Source of the DNA: Neoarius graeffei
Taxonomy: Eukaryota; Chordata; Actinopteri; Siluriformes; Ariidae
DNA: 64,000 nt
Assembly: GCF_027579695.1 (NCBI RefSeq)
Contig: NC_083577.1
Coordinates: 69,864,116 to 69,928,115 of the forward strand
Direction: 5' to 3'
Below the pieces are notes generated by a model. It worked only from the letters and a program-made list of their open reading frames with translations, was not told the origin of the DNA and did not search any database. Of the stretch, positions 44,261 to 55,725 are shown one piece after another. A program made the translations under genes and the position numbers. Numbering within the stretch: position 1 is the stretch's first letter; the number at the start of each line of letters is the position of its first letter.

Positions 44261-44847
44261 GATCGTATATTATTTCTTAATTAACGTGTTACTCAATTAC
44301 GGTTTCGGTTTTAGTAACCTTATATTGTGACTCGTATTGGCAACTAATTGCAATTAAATATTATACTTATCGGCCTATTCGGCTTTTAGCCGAGTTGAAT
44401 TTAGTTCGTTTGGTCCACGGCAGGCGTCGCTTATCCGCGCGATCTTCACCAGACTTGTGCGAAACTTCGAAACGTCAAGTGTCAGCCAGGTGTCAGCGCC
44501 GCCATTTTGAAAACTGTTTTCCAAATGAAATATTGCACAAAAACGAGTTTAAATGACGATTACTGCCTACTTTTTTCAAACTTTCCTGATTGCTATCAAA
44601 ACAAACAAAACTTCCGGTTTGATTACGTCAGCATTCGAAAGAGGGCGGGCGCGTCTTTTGACAACGTCGGCAGATGTTGGTCACTTTGATTTCCGCTGTA
44701 CGTTTTACTTCCGTCCTACGAAGTCTCGCACAGGTCTCAACAAATCTCATTTACGGCCATTGCTTTGACATATGGACTGATATATTACATAGCATATTTC
44801 AAACACTCATAACTTGCTATAGAAGCGACAAAATAGCGATCAAAAAT

Positions 44848-45226
44848 CTCATCTCATCTCATTATCTCTAGCCGCTTTATACTGTTCTACAGGGTCGCAG
44901 GCAAGCTGGAGCCTATCCCAGCTGACTACGGGCGAAAGGCGGGGTACACCCTGGACAAGTCGCCAGGTCATCACAGGGCTGACACATAGACACAGACAAC
45001 CATTCACACTCACATTCACACCTACGGTCAATTTAGAGTCACCAGTTAACCTAACCTGCATGTCTTTGGATTGTGGGGGGAACCGGAGCACCCGGAGGAA
45101 ACCCACGCGGACACGGGCAGAACATGCAAACTCCGCACAGAAAGGCCCTCGCCGGCCCCGGGGCTCGAACCCAGACCTTCTTGCTGTGAGGCGACAGCGC
45201 TAACCACTACACCACCGTGCCGCCCC
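44848..45226 (-). mobile_element. tRNA-headed SINE, full length
   Basis: The perfect 12-bp target duplication GCGATCAAAAAT lies at 44836-44847 and 45227-45238. Confidence 0.92.
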
Positions 45227-45238
45227 GCGATCAAAAAT

Positions 45239-46394
45239 GCATTCCGATATTTTAAAAAATGAGATAAATACCACATAAACTGCAGGGGAACTATTTATTT
45301 ATAGTTATCGTTATAGTTAGAGTTATCGTATTGTGGGACTGAGCCTTAATTCACTAAGGTAAATCTAGAATCACTTGATTTCAAAAATCACCTGTAACAC
45401 ATATATGAAGGCATTCTAGACAAATACATTTTGCACAAAAACACCTGCCCTTAGACTTCCGTTATAAATGATTTTCAGTTAAACATGCTTTCTTTTCTTT
45501 TCTTTTCTGAGGACAGGGAAAGGTAGACAAAATGGTAATCGAACAAACATGGACGAGAGATTAGATTGAAAAATACAGGAGTATCCCTTTAAGAGCGAAT
45601 GCCAGTTGACTAGAGCACAAAGCATGCCTTCGAGAGGCCCTTCAGATCTGCACAAACACACTACAGTGTAAGGAATGGTTATGCTGATGACTGAAAAAGA
45701 GTGGGAGCGAAGAGATAGACAGCAGAGAGGAACAGGCGCCTGTGTGCTCTGCACATTCTCAGAAAACAGAAGGGGTGTTTAGAAAAGTCTGGAATGCAGA
45801 CACAATTAGAAAAAGCTGTGCACGGCGAGCAGAGACTGATTTGGCATGGGTGCAAGCGCTGCTGCGTTCAAGCCGAACCGCACTAATTGATAAGAGTACT
45901 CCCAAAACTCGGATTAAGAACGAAAGCATGCAATGTAACACAGTTTTTAATTATCTGACCTTTTGTACATATCGCATGTGAGAGAAGAGTCCACAGAGAG
46001 GGAAATCCGTGTATTTCTCGATAATAGGCATGTGCATACAGAGCTACACTGCAAATACTGACTTCTCTGTGACTTTTCTGTGTGTATCTACAAAAATTAT
46101 TCATGACAGGCAAGATGGCTGTCTAATAATTCCCTGCCTCAACTCTGGGACACTCTAATTGCAAACAAGAGAAGAGAAGAAGAAAAATCTGATTAAACCC
46201 AGATTAGGATCAGAGCCCACAAGGCAAGTGTGACCTAGTTTCACTGATCAGTGTGAAGAGTGAACTTTAATAGCTCGCTCATTTTTACGGTGAACTTGAA
46301 GGGGTCTGGGATTTCATGAGATAGTATGCTCATCTGACAGGGATAAACAGATGGACATATCGAAGGTGGAGGGAAAATAAGACTTTTGACTTAC
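45239..46394. other. nrp2 intron, nothing recognised
   Basis: No repeat ends or motif-bearing frames seen. Confidence 0.5.
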
Positions 46395-46491
46395 TGGTGC
46401 ACTGTTCCAGCTCTGTGCTAGAACTCATGTGGATATTGTCGATCCAGATGTGGCCTTGGCTGCTGTGCTCAAAGAAGCCTTCGATGACAAC
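46395..46491 (-). CDS. nrp2: nrp2 MAM domain, last exon
   Basis: The acceptor TTCTCTCTCAG ends at 46492 and the donor ACCA|GTAAGT starts at 46394. It is 97 bases, phase 0 in and phase 1 out. It encodes VVIEGFFEHSSQGHIWIDNI, then HMSSSTELEQCT. The I.IDNI (usually IAIDDI) strand and the final Cys are the closing signature of MAM domains, which mediate neuropilin oligomerisation. Confidence 0.92.
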
Positions 46492-46610
46492 CTGAGAGAG
46501 AAAACTGTGTCAATAACATTCGATATATTGTGGTATTAGTGTAATTAGTATTGAACATGATAATGTATTTAGAAAAATGTATACATTTAGATAATATTGG
46601 CTGACATTGT

Positions 46611-47495
46611 TAGCCTAGTAAACTAGACCCACCCGCCTAGCGGCCAAAAATATTTTTTGCCTAGCGAATGGGTCTAGCCTCGCACCATATAAACAAAAAC
46701 ACCCCGGGCATCAAATCGTGCCCGCCAATCACAACGCAAGGTTTTTGTTTGGATTCTTTGGGCGGGCTTTTGCAGGAGCGACGACAAAGCTGCGCGACGC
46801 TGGAGAAAGCGCAACAGGGAAGATGGCTACGGCTAGTGAACAGCGCGCGTTTGACTCCGCTTTGGAATCAGTTTTAGAAGAATTAGACTTGGAGTTTTCG
46901 TTGAAACATGAGCAGGAAGAGGCTCTCCGCTCATTCCTTTTCAGGAAGGACGTTTTCGCTGTTTTGCCGACCGGCTATGGCAAAAGTCTGATCTACCAGC
47001 TGGCTCCGCTCATAGCCAAAAGGATGGGGCTAGTTTGTGCAGTACGAAGAATTAATAAACAGCTTTGAAACATTACTTTTTGATTGTTTCTTATTTTCCC
47101 GTTATTTTAAATTTAAGGGAAATTATTTCACCAAACACCACTAAATAAAAACTCTCAAAAACAGTTTAAGCAAACACTTGAAAAACACTTGGAAAAAAAT
47201 GTGTATGTGGTACAGACTCCAAACTTGTGGTCATTATCTCCAAACTTCTTAATATCTAGAAACTGTTTATTAATTAATACGTATTTTGAAAAATTATTTA
47301 TTTCAAGGTCTCCCCCACTGCTTTCTGTCGCTCTGACTACGTCACAGTCACTGTTGCGCTGATTGGTCAGAGCATTGGCCTATACGCACAGAGACAGTTT
47401 GAAAGACAGCAGTTTGTTCCTCCTACCCGCTTCGGAAATGTCTACGGATCGAGGCCAGACTAAATATTCACATTTAGTCTGGCTTGCCAGGCTAT
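46611..47495 (+). mobile_element. Transposable element carrying a RecQ-like helicase start
   Basis: The left end TAGCCTAGTAAACTAGAC and the complement of the right end (TAGCCTGGCAAGCCAGAC) form short inverted repeats. An 8-bp duplication, GACATTGT at 46603-46610 and GATATTGT at 47496-47503 (7 of 8), flanks it. It begins with GC-rich promoter-like sequence and a short gene (46823-47068). 885 bp suggests an internally deleted derivative. The superfamily is not assigned. Confidence 0.55.
46823..47068 (+). pseudogene. RecQ-like SF2 helicase N-terminal fragment, 81 codons
   Basis: From the ATG at 46823 (MATASEQRAFDSALESVLEE) the frame is open to 47068. FSLKHEQEEALRSFLFRKD is the Q-motif-like region of RecQ helicases (a Gln ahead of the ATP site). 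DVFAVLPTGYGKSLIYQLAP contains Walker A (PTGYGKS) and continues as in RecQ (LPTGGGKSLCYQLPA). The frame then ends after MGLVCAVRRINKQL at an AATAAA, so DEAH and all later motifs are lost. A host helicase retrocopy is unlikely because the ends are transposon-like. Confidence 0.6.
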
Positions 47496-48690
47496 GATAT
47501 TGTGGTATATCAGATATATTCCATTTAGCTAGCAAGATATTGAACGAGTCAAAAGCCAGCCAATATTATTATTACAAGGCATACACACTCTCTTTTCCAG
47601 TTTTTCAATGTCCGTTGGTTTGTTTTTCTCTTGTAAATATGCATAAAGAATCTCTAATTAAGTTTTATAGCCTTTCGGATGTTCAACACGTCTTTCTCTT
47701 TCCCGGCAAACAAAAATGCTTCTGCGCATGCGCAGCAGAAAATTCTCTCATTGAATATTTGCATTAGCTCCAACGTGTGATGTCATGTTGTCTTGACAAC
47801 CATGCAATATCGTAAACCATATTCAACGCTCATTCTCCATTGGGTAGAGTGACGTAATACATGTAGGATAAACGATATGCTAACAATATTGCATGCTATC
47901 AAACCAAATGAATGAAACTCGCAAGAAGGGAATAGAACACATTTTTACTCCATCGAAAAAGTGTCCTATATGTATAATAATCTATATTATAACATACTTG
48001 TTACCTGCGAGACCATGCTGATTTGTTAAACTCTGAAACAGGCAAAACACGTTCAATCCCTCAGCTCCAATGTCTCCAGCCATATATTCTTCCCATCACA
48101 TAACTACAAACCTTTCCTATTAGTTCACTAGGGTCACTGAATCATTCATAGCGGTTACTGTATAATATGCTTCATATGCATATAATATGAATATTGACTT
48201 TATAAAGTGATTTTAAAGGTAGACTGCCTTTCAGATTTTTCAAGTGTAGGGCATAAAAATAATTTTCCCTGACACCCAATAATTTTTGTTTAGTGGACCG
48301 AAAGCTACTGAATTCGAATCACAGATTTCCAATTTTATGAGTTTTTTTTTAAAATGGAACAATTAATAAATTTAGGGCCAAGAGGCCCTAAATTCTCCAC
48401 TATTTTTTCCTGCTTCACCATAACACAATACAAAATACCACGTCATGCATCACATGGTGGGCTTTCCCTGTTTGCGCAAGGCATTGTGGGATACAAATCT
48501 GAAACAGGACAGAAAAATGGAGGACGTGAGCGTGCGAATGAAACATGAAAGACCGACTACAGTAACAGAAAGTGAGAAGAAAAGACATTATGTTGTGAAG
48601 GAAAGAAAATACAGGACCAAACTAATAAATATCGGCAGTCAACGAGCACCTCGGTGTGATCAGCTGTTCATTTAGAGACAGAATGATGTA

Positions 48691-50274
48691 CAGTGCCTTG
48701 CAAAAGTATTCATACCCCTTGACCTTTTTCACATTTTTCCACCTTACAACCACGAACTTAAAAGTTTTTTATTGAGATTTTACGTGATAGACCAACACAG
48801 AGTAGCACATAATTGTGAAGTGAAACAAAAATGATAAATGGTCTTCAAAATTTTAAACAAATAAAAATCTGAAAAATGTGGTGTTCATTAGTATTCATCC
48901 CCCTGTCCTCTGATACCTCTAAATACAATCCAGTGCAATCAATTGCCTTCAGAAGTCATCTAATTAGTTAATAGAGTCCTACTGTGTGTAATTTACTCTC
49001 AGCATAAATACACTTGTTTTGTGAAGGCCTCAGTAGTTTGTTAGAGAACACTGAAGAACAAACAGCATCATGAAGACCAAAGAACTCACCAGACAGGTCA
49101 GGGATAAAGTTCTGGAGAAGTTTAAAGCAGGGTTAGGTTATAAAAAAATATCCCAAGCTCTGAACATCTCAAGAAGCACTGTTCAAGCCATCATTCAAAA
49201 ATGGAAAAAGTATGGCACAACTGCAAACCTACCAAGACATGGCCGTCCACCTAAACTGACAGAGCGAGCAAGGAGAGCACTGGTCAGAGAAGCAGCCAAG
49301 AGGCCCATGATCACTCTGGAGGAGCTGCAGAAATCCACAGCTCAGGTGGGAGAATCTGTGCACAGGACAACTATAAGTCGTACACTCCACAAATCTGGCC
49401 TTTTTGGAAGAGTGGCAAGAAGAAAGCCATTGTTGAAAGACAGGCATAAGAAGCCATGTAGGGGACACAGCAAACATGTGGAAGAAGGTGCTTTGGTCAG
49501 ATGAGACCAAAGTTGAACTTTTTGGCCTAAATGCAAAGCGCTATGTGTGGCGGAAAACTAACACTGCTCATCACCCTGCACACACCATCCCCACTGTGAA
49601 ACATGGTGGTGGCAGCATCATGCTATGGGGATGCTTTTCTTCAGCAGGGACAGGGAAGCTGGTCAGAGTTGATGGGAAGAGGGATGGAGCTAAATACAGG
49701 GCAATCCTGGAAGAAAACCTGTTGGAGGCTGCAAAAGACTTGAGACTGGGAAGGAGATTCACCATCCAGCAAGACAGTGACCCTAAACATACAGCCAGAG
49801 CTACAATGGAATGGTTTAGAGCAAAGAATATTCATGTGTTAGAATGGCCCAGTCAAAGTCCAGACCTAAATCCCATTGAGCATCTGTGGCAAGACTTGAA
49901 AACTGCTGTTCACGGACGCTCTCCATCCAATCTGGCTGAGCTTGAGCTATTTTGCAAAGAAGAATGGGCAAAAATTTCAGTGTCTAGATGTGCAAAGCTG
50001 GTAGAGACATGCCACAAAAGACTTGCAGCTGTAATTGCAGCAAAAGGTGGCTCTACAAAGTATTGTCGCAGAGGGGCTGAATACTAATGCACATCACATT
50101 TTTCAGATTTTTATTTGTTTAAAATTTTGAAGACCATTTATCATTTTCATTTCACTTCACAATTATGTGTTGGTCTGTCACATAAAATCTCAATAAAAAA
50201 CGTTTAAGTTTGTGGTTGTAAGGTGGAAAAATGTGAAAAAGTTCAAGGGGTATGAATACTTTTGCAAGGCACTG
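48691..50274 (+). mobile_element. Tc1 element of a third family
   Basis: The ends CAGTGCCTTGCAAAAGTATT and complement are flanked by TA (48689-48690, 50275-50276). Size 1584 bp. Transposase is frameshifted. Confidence 0.9.
49070..50087 (+). pseudogene. Tc1 transposase with one internal frameshift
   Basis: The N-terminal part (MKTKELTRQVRDKVLEKFKA, HTH, LPRHGRPPKL) is open to about 49460. A small deletion around ARRKPLLKDRHKK removes part of the linker and shifts frame. The rest (MWKKVLWSDETKVELFG...QQDSDPKHTARATME...SPDLNPIEHLW) is open from 49476 to 50087. All three catalytic residues survive, so only this deletion separates it from a full gene. Confidence 0.85.
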
Positions 50275-50741
50275 TAACTGTCAGTGCATGGTCAAGGTAA
50301 ACCTGTTGATGACAGTAATGCAACATTGTGGATGCCAGCTGCCGTAAAACCCAAAAAAAGAAGGAAAAGAAGAAGGTGGTAAATCTGCGCATGCACACGG
50401 ACTTCCTCTGTCTGCTTGACTGCGTGAAGCGAATGATTTCATGCCCATTATTTGCTAGGGGAATAATCCCCTCAAATTAAATAACTTCCCAGCCACAGAA
50501 TGGCCTGCGTTTTTTTGTGAGATATAACAGAAATAAACATATATCACAATGACCAAATTTCAGAGGGAACTAAATTTCACCGATTTTATGAAATCGAAAG
50601 GCCGTCTAGCTTTAAGGTGTCACTGATGGCCTACTTGTAAAAAGGAAGCACTTTATCTGTTGGAATGTAAGATGAGTGAATTCATGTTATAATCCAGAAG
50701 GCTGCATTGTTTTTTTTTTTTTTTTAAAGAGAAAGAACGTA

Positions 50742-51674
50742 CAGTACCAGTCAAAACTTTGGACACACCTTCTCATTCAATGTTTTTTCTTTATTTTCAT
50801 TCATTAAAAGACACTTCATGTCTTAAAGTAATGATGGATGTCGTCTCTCTTTACTTAGTTGAGCGGTTCTTGGCATAATATGGATCACTACAGTTGTGGA
50901 ATAGGGATATTTATTGTATTTTTATTATGTATTATTTACTGTTTGATTTCGAACGCATTAAGAAGGCAAGAAATTGCACTAATTAGCTTTGGACGAGGCA
51001 CGCCTGTTAACTGAAAAGCATTCCAGGTGACTACCTCATGAAGCTGGTTAAGATAATGTCAATAGTGTGCAAAGCGTCATCAAGGTAAACGCTGGCTACT
51101 TTGACGAATCTAAAATATGAAACATTTTGGGGGGGCGGCACAGTGGTGTAGTGGTTAGCACTGTCGCCTCACAGCAAGAAAGTCCTAGGTTCGAGCCCCG
51201 GGGCCGGCGAGGGCCTTTCTGTGTGGAGTTTGCATGTTCTCCCCGTGTGGGTTTCCTCCGGGTGCTCCGGTTTCCCCCACAGTCCAAAGACATGCAGGTT
51301 AGGTTAACTGGTGACTCTAAATTGACCGTAGGTGTGAATGTGAGTGTGAATGGTTGTCTGTGTCTATGTGTCAGCCCTGTGATGACCTGGCGACTTGTCC
51401 AGGGTGTACCCCGCCTTTCGCCCGTAGTCAGCTGGGATAGGCTCCAGCTTGCCTGTGACCCTGTAGAAGGATAAAGCGGCTAGAGATAATGAGATGAGAT
51501 GAGATTTTGGGGGGGTTTTAAACACTTTTTTTGTTTACCACATAATTCCATATCTGTTCCAGATGTTATTTCATAGTTTTGATGTCTTCAGTATCGTTCT
51601 ACAATGTAGAAAATAGTCACAATACAGAAAAACCTATGAATGAGTAGGTGTGTCCAAACTTTTGACTGGCACAG
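50742..51674. mobile_element. Tc1-type deletion derivative, split by a SINE
   Basis: The ends CAGTACCAGTCAAAACTTTG and the complement of CAAACTTTTGACTGGCACAG have TA at 50740-50741 and 51675-51676. It keeps the leader and tail of this common fish family but no transposase. The SINE at 51133-51503 is inside. Confidence 0.8.
51133..51503 (+). mobile_element. tRNA-headed SINE, full length
   Basis: The target duplication ATTTTGGGGGGG stands on both sides (from 51124 and from 51504). Confidence 0.9.
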
Positions 51675-51913
51675 TAAATGTACATTTATTAGAGCCGTAG
51701 TGAACTTTAGTGAATCCTGGCACTCAGCGCGCAGTTCCAAATTATTCATTCTTTCCGACAGTAATGTGGAAATATACTTTTGGGATCCAGCATCAGCTTT
51801 TGTCAGCACTTGATAATGAGAAACCAAAAGAGCTCAAACAGCCTCACACCTTCTCCTGACTGAGAGATGAATTGGGACTCTGAGGAAGGACCTGACAGAC
51901 TATGTCTCCTCAC

Positions 51914-52179
51914 CTGATACTCCTTAGGGGACTGAGGCAGGATGGTTCGTCCTTCTCTCCATTTGTGGTCCTTGTCTGCTTTCAGAGTCCAGAGCGGGGT
52001 CTCATCTTGATTGTCGTTGCGAATCAGGACCTGCAGCCTTCCCTGTGCATCTCCAGAAAGCTGGTAGTAGAAAAGCAGACAGAGCGGCCCTTGCTCGGGT
52101 CCCACAACGGGGCTCAGGAGCTTTGCACGCTTATGCTCAGTCTTAGGACCCGCCTCCAGGTACAGGAAGCTGCCATAAT
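51914..52179 (-). CDS. nrp2: nrp2 MAM domain, middle exon
   Basis: The acceptor CATCCTTTGCAG ends at 52180 and the donor TATCAG|GTGAGG starts at 51913. It is 266 bases, phase 1 in (G + AT = Asp) and phase 0 out. It encodes YGSFLYLEAGPKTEHKRAKL, then LSPVVGPEQGPLCLLFYYQL and SGDAQGRLQVLIR, ending SPKEYQ. YLEA, the LSP start, the Cys followed by a F.Y hydrophobic strand and the L.V strand are the core MAM landmarks. Confidence 0.93.
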
Positions 52180-52875
52180 CTGCAAAGGATGAGGATTCAG
52201 GAGGTGGTTAACAATAGAAATGAGATGATAATTAACTCAATGCAGACCCTGACCTTGTGCTTGTGTGTGTGGTGTGAAAGAGAGAGAGAGAATTTCTGTG
52301 CACACAGTGAATGCTGATGTCTGCCACCTTTGTTGCATCTCTCAGCTCCCTGTAGCTCTCTGTGTGCAGTCTGAGAGGGTGTGAAAAGATTTGGCAGGGT
52401 CTGAACACGTGAACCCTCAGGACAGTCGGAAAGCCAGAACTAATTGCACAAACCCTGACTCATTATAGTACGACTGATGATAGTAAATGCAAACTTGTGT
52501 ACCTTGTACATCACATGCAGACACCAGTACTGCATAATAATAACAAAACAAAAATCTTGCTTATTTTGTTCAATATTGAAATAACAATAATTTATTACAA
52601 TTATTCATGTAAATTAGGTACTGACAAGTGTTATGCCTGTTATTATTTTACCATTTCAAATCAAGCAAAAACAACCTTTTCTTTTGTGGTCCATTATAAA
52701 GGCGTATTTTTTTTCTTCTTCCAAATTTACAAATCTTTGAACCAAACAGCAACTGTTAAGACTGTCAGAAAATGAGAAAAATGCAAAAGAAAAAAAATGC
52801 AATTAAAACACATGAATATGGCAACTACGTAATCCATCCATCCATCCATTATCCATACCATGTATCCGTCAGGGT

Positions 52876-53250
52876 GGCACGGTGGTGTAGTGGTTAGCGC
52901 TGTCGCCTCACAGCAAGAAGGTCTGGGTTCGAGCCCCGTGGCCGGCGAGGGCCTTTCTGTGTGGAGTTTGCATGTTCTCCCCGTGTCCGCGTGGGTTTCC
53001 TCCGGGTGCTCCGGTTTCCCCCACAGTCCAAAGACATGCAGGTTAGGTTAACTGGTGACTCTAAATTGACCGTAGGTGTGAATGTGAGTGTGAATGGTTG
53101 TCTGTGTCTATGTGTCAGCCCTGTGATGACCTGGCGACTTGTCCAGGGTGTACCCCGCCTTTCGCCCGTAGTCAGCTGGGATAGGCTCCAGCTTGCCTGC
53201 GACCCTGTAGAACAGGATAAAGCGGCTAGAGATAATGAGATGAGAATGAG
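52876..53250 (+). mobile_element. tRNA-headed SINE, full length, in an older SINE
   Basis: The 16-bp target duplication ATGTATCCGTCAGGGT lies at 52860-52875 and 53251-53266. The boundary is uncertain by a few bases because GGGT is also the SINE start. Confidence 0.9.
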
Positions 53251-53410
53251 ATGTATCCGTCAGGGTCATGAGCCAATCCCAGCTGATTTCTGGTGAGAGG
53301 TGGGGTCAACCTGGATAGGTAACAAGACTATCACAGGGCTAACACAGAGACAAACAACCATTCACACTCTCATTCACACCTATGGGCAATTTAGAATAGC
53401 CAGTTGACCT

Positions 53411-53728
53411 GAAGGGCGGTACGGTGGTGTAGTGGTTCGCACTGTCATCTCACAGCAAGAAGGTTCTTGGTTTGAGCTCAGTGGCCAACAGGGGCCTTTC
53501 TGTGTGGACTCTGCATGTTCTCCCCATGTCTGTGTGGATTTCCTCCAAGTGTTCTGGTTTCCCCCGCAGTCCAAAGACATGAGGTTAGGTTTACTGGCTA
53601 CTGTGTGAACGTACGTGTGTGTGTGTGTGTGTGTGTGAGTGTGCAGAAAGGAACTGGCCACCCTACTGCTGCAATTCTGGACAAGCCATGTTTGGTTCAC
53701 CTCAAGCCCAAGTGATGCGACGACAATA
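53411..53728 (+). mobile_element. tRNA-headed SINE with a third kind of tail
   Basis: The head matches the family to about 53610. It then runs through a (GT)n stretch into a new tail (GGAACTGGCCACCC...CAAGCCCAAGTGATGCG). The duplication AGTTGACCT at 53402-53410 and 53729-53737 includes the new tail. Confidence 0.7.
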
Positions 53729-54137
53729 AGTTGACCTAATCTGCATATGTTTAAACTGTGGGAGGAAACTGGAGCACTTGGAGGAAATCCACACAGACAC
53801 GAGGAGAACATGCAAACTCCACACAGGAAGGCTGCAGTCAGCCATGAGGTTCGAACCCAGAACCTTCTTGCTCTGAGGTAACAGTGCTAACCACTGCTCT
53901 GCCGTGCCACCCAGAAGTATATACAGTGGGTATAAAAAGTGTACACACCCCGTTAAAATGATCGGTTTTTCTGATGTAAAAAAATGAGACCACGATAAAT
54001 AATTTCAAAACTTTTCCCACCTTTAATGTGACCTATAACCTGTACAATTAAATTGAAACACAAACAAATCTGTTAGGGGGAAAAACATAAAAAAAAAAAT
54101 ACAATAAGCTGGTTGCATAAGTGTGCACACCCTTAAA

Positions 54138-55117
54138 CTAATACTTTGTCGAAGCACCTTTTGATTTCATTACAGCATTCAGTCTTTTTGGGTCAGAGTC
54201 TATCAGCCTGCCACATCTAGACTTGGCAATATTTGCCCACTCTTCCTTGCAAAAGCGCTCCAAATCTGTCAGATTGCGAGGGCATCTCTTGTGCACAGCC
54301 CTCTTCAGGTCACCCCACAGATTTTCAATTGGATTTAGGTCTGGGCTCTGGCTGAGCCATTCCAAAATGTTTTTTTGGGGTCATCGTTGTGCTGAAAGAT
54401 GAAATTCCTCTTCATCTTCAGCTTTCTAGCAGACACCTGAAGGTTTTGGGCCAAAATTGACTGGTATTTAGAACTGTTCATAATTCCCTCCACCTTGACT
54501 AAAGCCCCTGTTCCAGCTGAAGAAAAACAACCCCAAAACACGATGCTGCCACCACCACGCTTCACCGTGGATATGGTGTTCTTTTGGTGATGCGCAGTGG
54601 TGTTTTTGCGCCAAACATACCTTTTGGAATTGTGGCCAGAAAGTTCAACCTTGGTGTCATCAGACCATAAGACATTTTCCCACATGCTTTTGGGAGAGCT
54701 GATGTATTTTTTTTTTTTTCAAAATTTAGCCAGGCCTGGATGTTTTTCTTTGACCCTATCTCATTGTCCAGACATATGGAGAATACGGAAGATTGTCATC
54801 ACATGTAGTACACAACCAGCACTTGCCAGAAATTCCTGCAGCTCCTTCAGTGTTGCTGTAGGCCTCTTGGCAGCCTCCCTGACCAGTTTTTGTCTTGTCT
54901 TTTCATCAATTTTGGAGGGACGTCCAGTTCTCGGTAATGTCACTGTTGTCCCATATTTTCTCCACTTCTTGATGACGGTCTTCACTGTGCTCCATGGTAT
55001 ATTTAATGCCGTGGAAATGTTTTTGTCCCCTTCTCCTGACTGATATCTTTCAACAATGAGATCCCTTTGATGCTTTGTAAGCTCTCTGAGAACGCTGGCT
55101 TTTGCTGCAGGATGCAA
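54138..55117 (-). pseudogene. Tc1 transposase, broken in several frames
   Basis: On the minus strand MHPAAKASVLRELTKHQRDL and the HTH (NISTALNIPWSTVKTVIKKW, LPRTGRPSKI) occupy 55117-54761. After a frameshift, ENVLWSDDTKVELSG to about 54400 carries the first Asp. The second block reads FQHNDDPKKTF, where the expected QDNDPKHT is altered. A last frame (EWLSQSPDLNPIENLW) carries the Glu. At least two frameshifts and changed catalytic surroundings make it inactive. Confidence 0.82.
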
Positions 55118-55349
55118 CTGAGTAAATGTCTGAACTTTATTTGGGGTTAATCAGAGTCATTTTAATTGACGGCAGGTGTGAACCCAAAAAGACTGAATGC
55201 TGTAATTAAATCAAAAGGTGCTTCAACAAAGTATTAGTTTAAGGGTGTGCACACTTATGCAACCAGCTTATTGTAAGTTTAACATTTTTTATATTTTCTC
55301 CCTAATCAGATTTGTTTGTTTTTCAATTGAATTGTACAGGTTATAGGTC

Positions 55350-55725
55350 GGGCGGCACGGTGGTGTAGTGGTTAGCGCTGTCGCCTCACAGCAAGAAGGT
55401 CCTGGGTTTGAGCCCCGTGGCCGGCGAGGGCCTTTCTGTGTGGAGTTTGCATGTTCTCCCCGTGTCCGCGTGGGTTTCCTCCGGGTGCTCCGGTTTCCCC
55501 CACAGTCCAAAGACATGCAGGTTAGGTTAACTGGTGACTCTAAATTGACCGTAGGTGTGAATGTGAGTGTGAATGGTTGTCTGTGTCTATGTGTCAGCCC
55601 TGTGATGACCTGGCGACTTGTCCAGGGTGTACCCTGCCTTTCGCCCGTAGTCAGCTGGGATAGGCTCCAGCTTGCCTGCGACCCTGTAGAAGGATAAAGC
55701 GGCTAGAGATAATGAGATGAGATGA
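55350..55725 (+). mobile_element. tRNA-headed SINE, full length, inside a Tc1
   Basis: The perfect 11-bp target duplication GGTTATAGGTC lies at 55339-55349 and 55726-55736. Confidence 0.93.

Larger units (their letters stand above)
46590..47990 (-). repeat. Repeat 'X', copy 2, split by a helicase-bearing element
   Basis: The stretches 46593-46610 and 47503-47990 match copy 1 (27180-28965) in reverse complement, including the GGTATATCAGATATATTCCA foldback arm and the TGTCTTGACAACCATGCAAT block. 46611-47495 is a later insertion. Confidence 0.5.
48217..50611. mobile_element. TTAA-flanked (piggyBac-like) non-autonomous element, split by a Tc1
   Basis: TTAA stands at 48213-48216 and 50612-50615. 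The adjoining ends AGGTAGACTGCCTTTCAGATT and the complement of AATCGAAAGGCCGTCTAGCT match at most positions. Without the Tc1 at 48691-50274 it is about 0.8 kb. A short frame starting MEDVSVRMKHERPTTVTESE at about 48520 may be the start of a lost element-encoded protein. Confidence 0.5.
52831..53912 (-). mobile_element. Old SINE split by two younger SINEs
   Basis: The pieces 52831-52875, 53267-53410 and 53738-53912 together form one minus-strand, diverged member of the tRNA-headed family (ATCC tail at left, TAACCACTGCTCTGCCGTG head at right). Both breaks are bounded by target duplications of the inserts. Confidence 0.75.
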
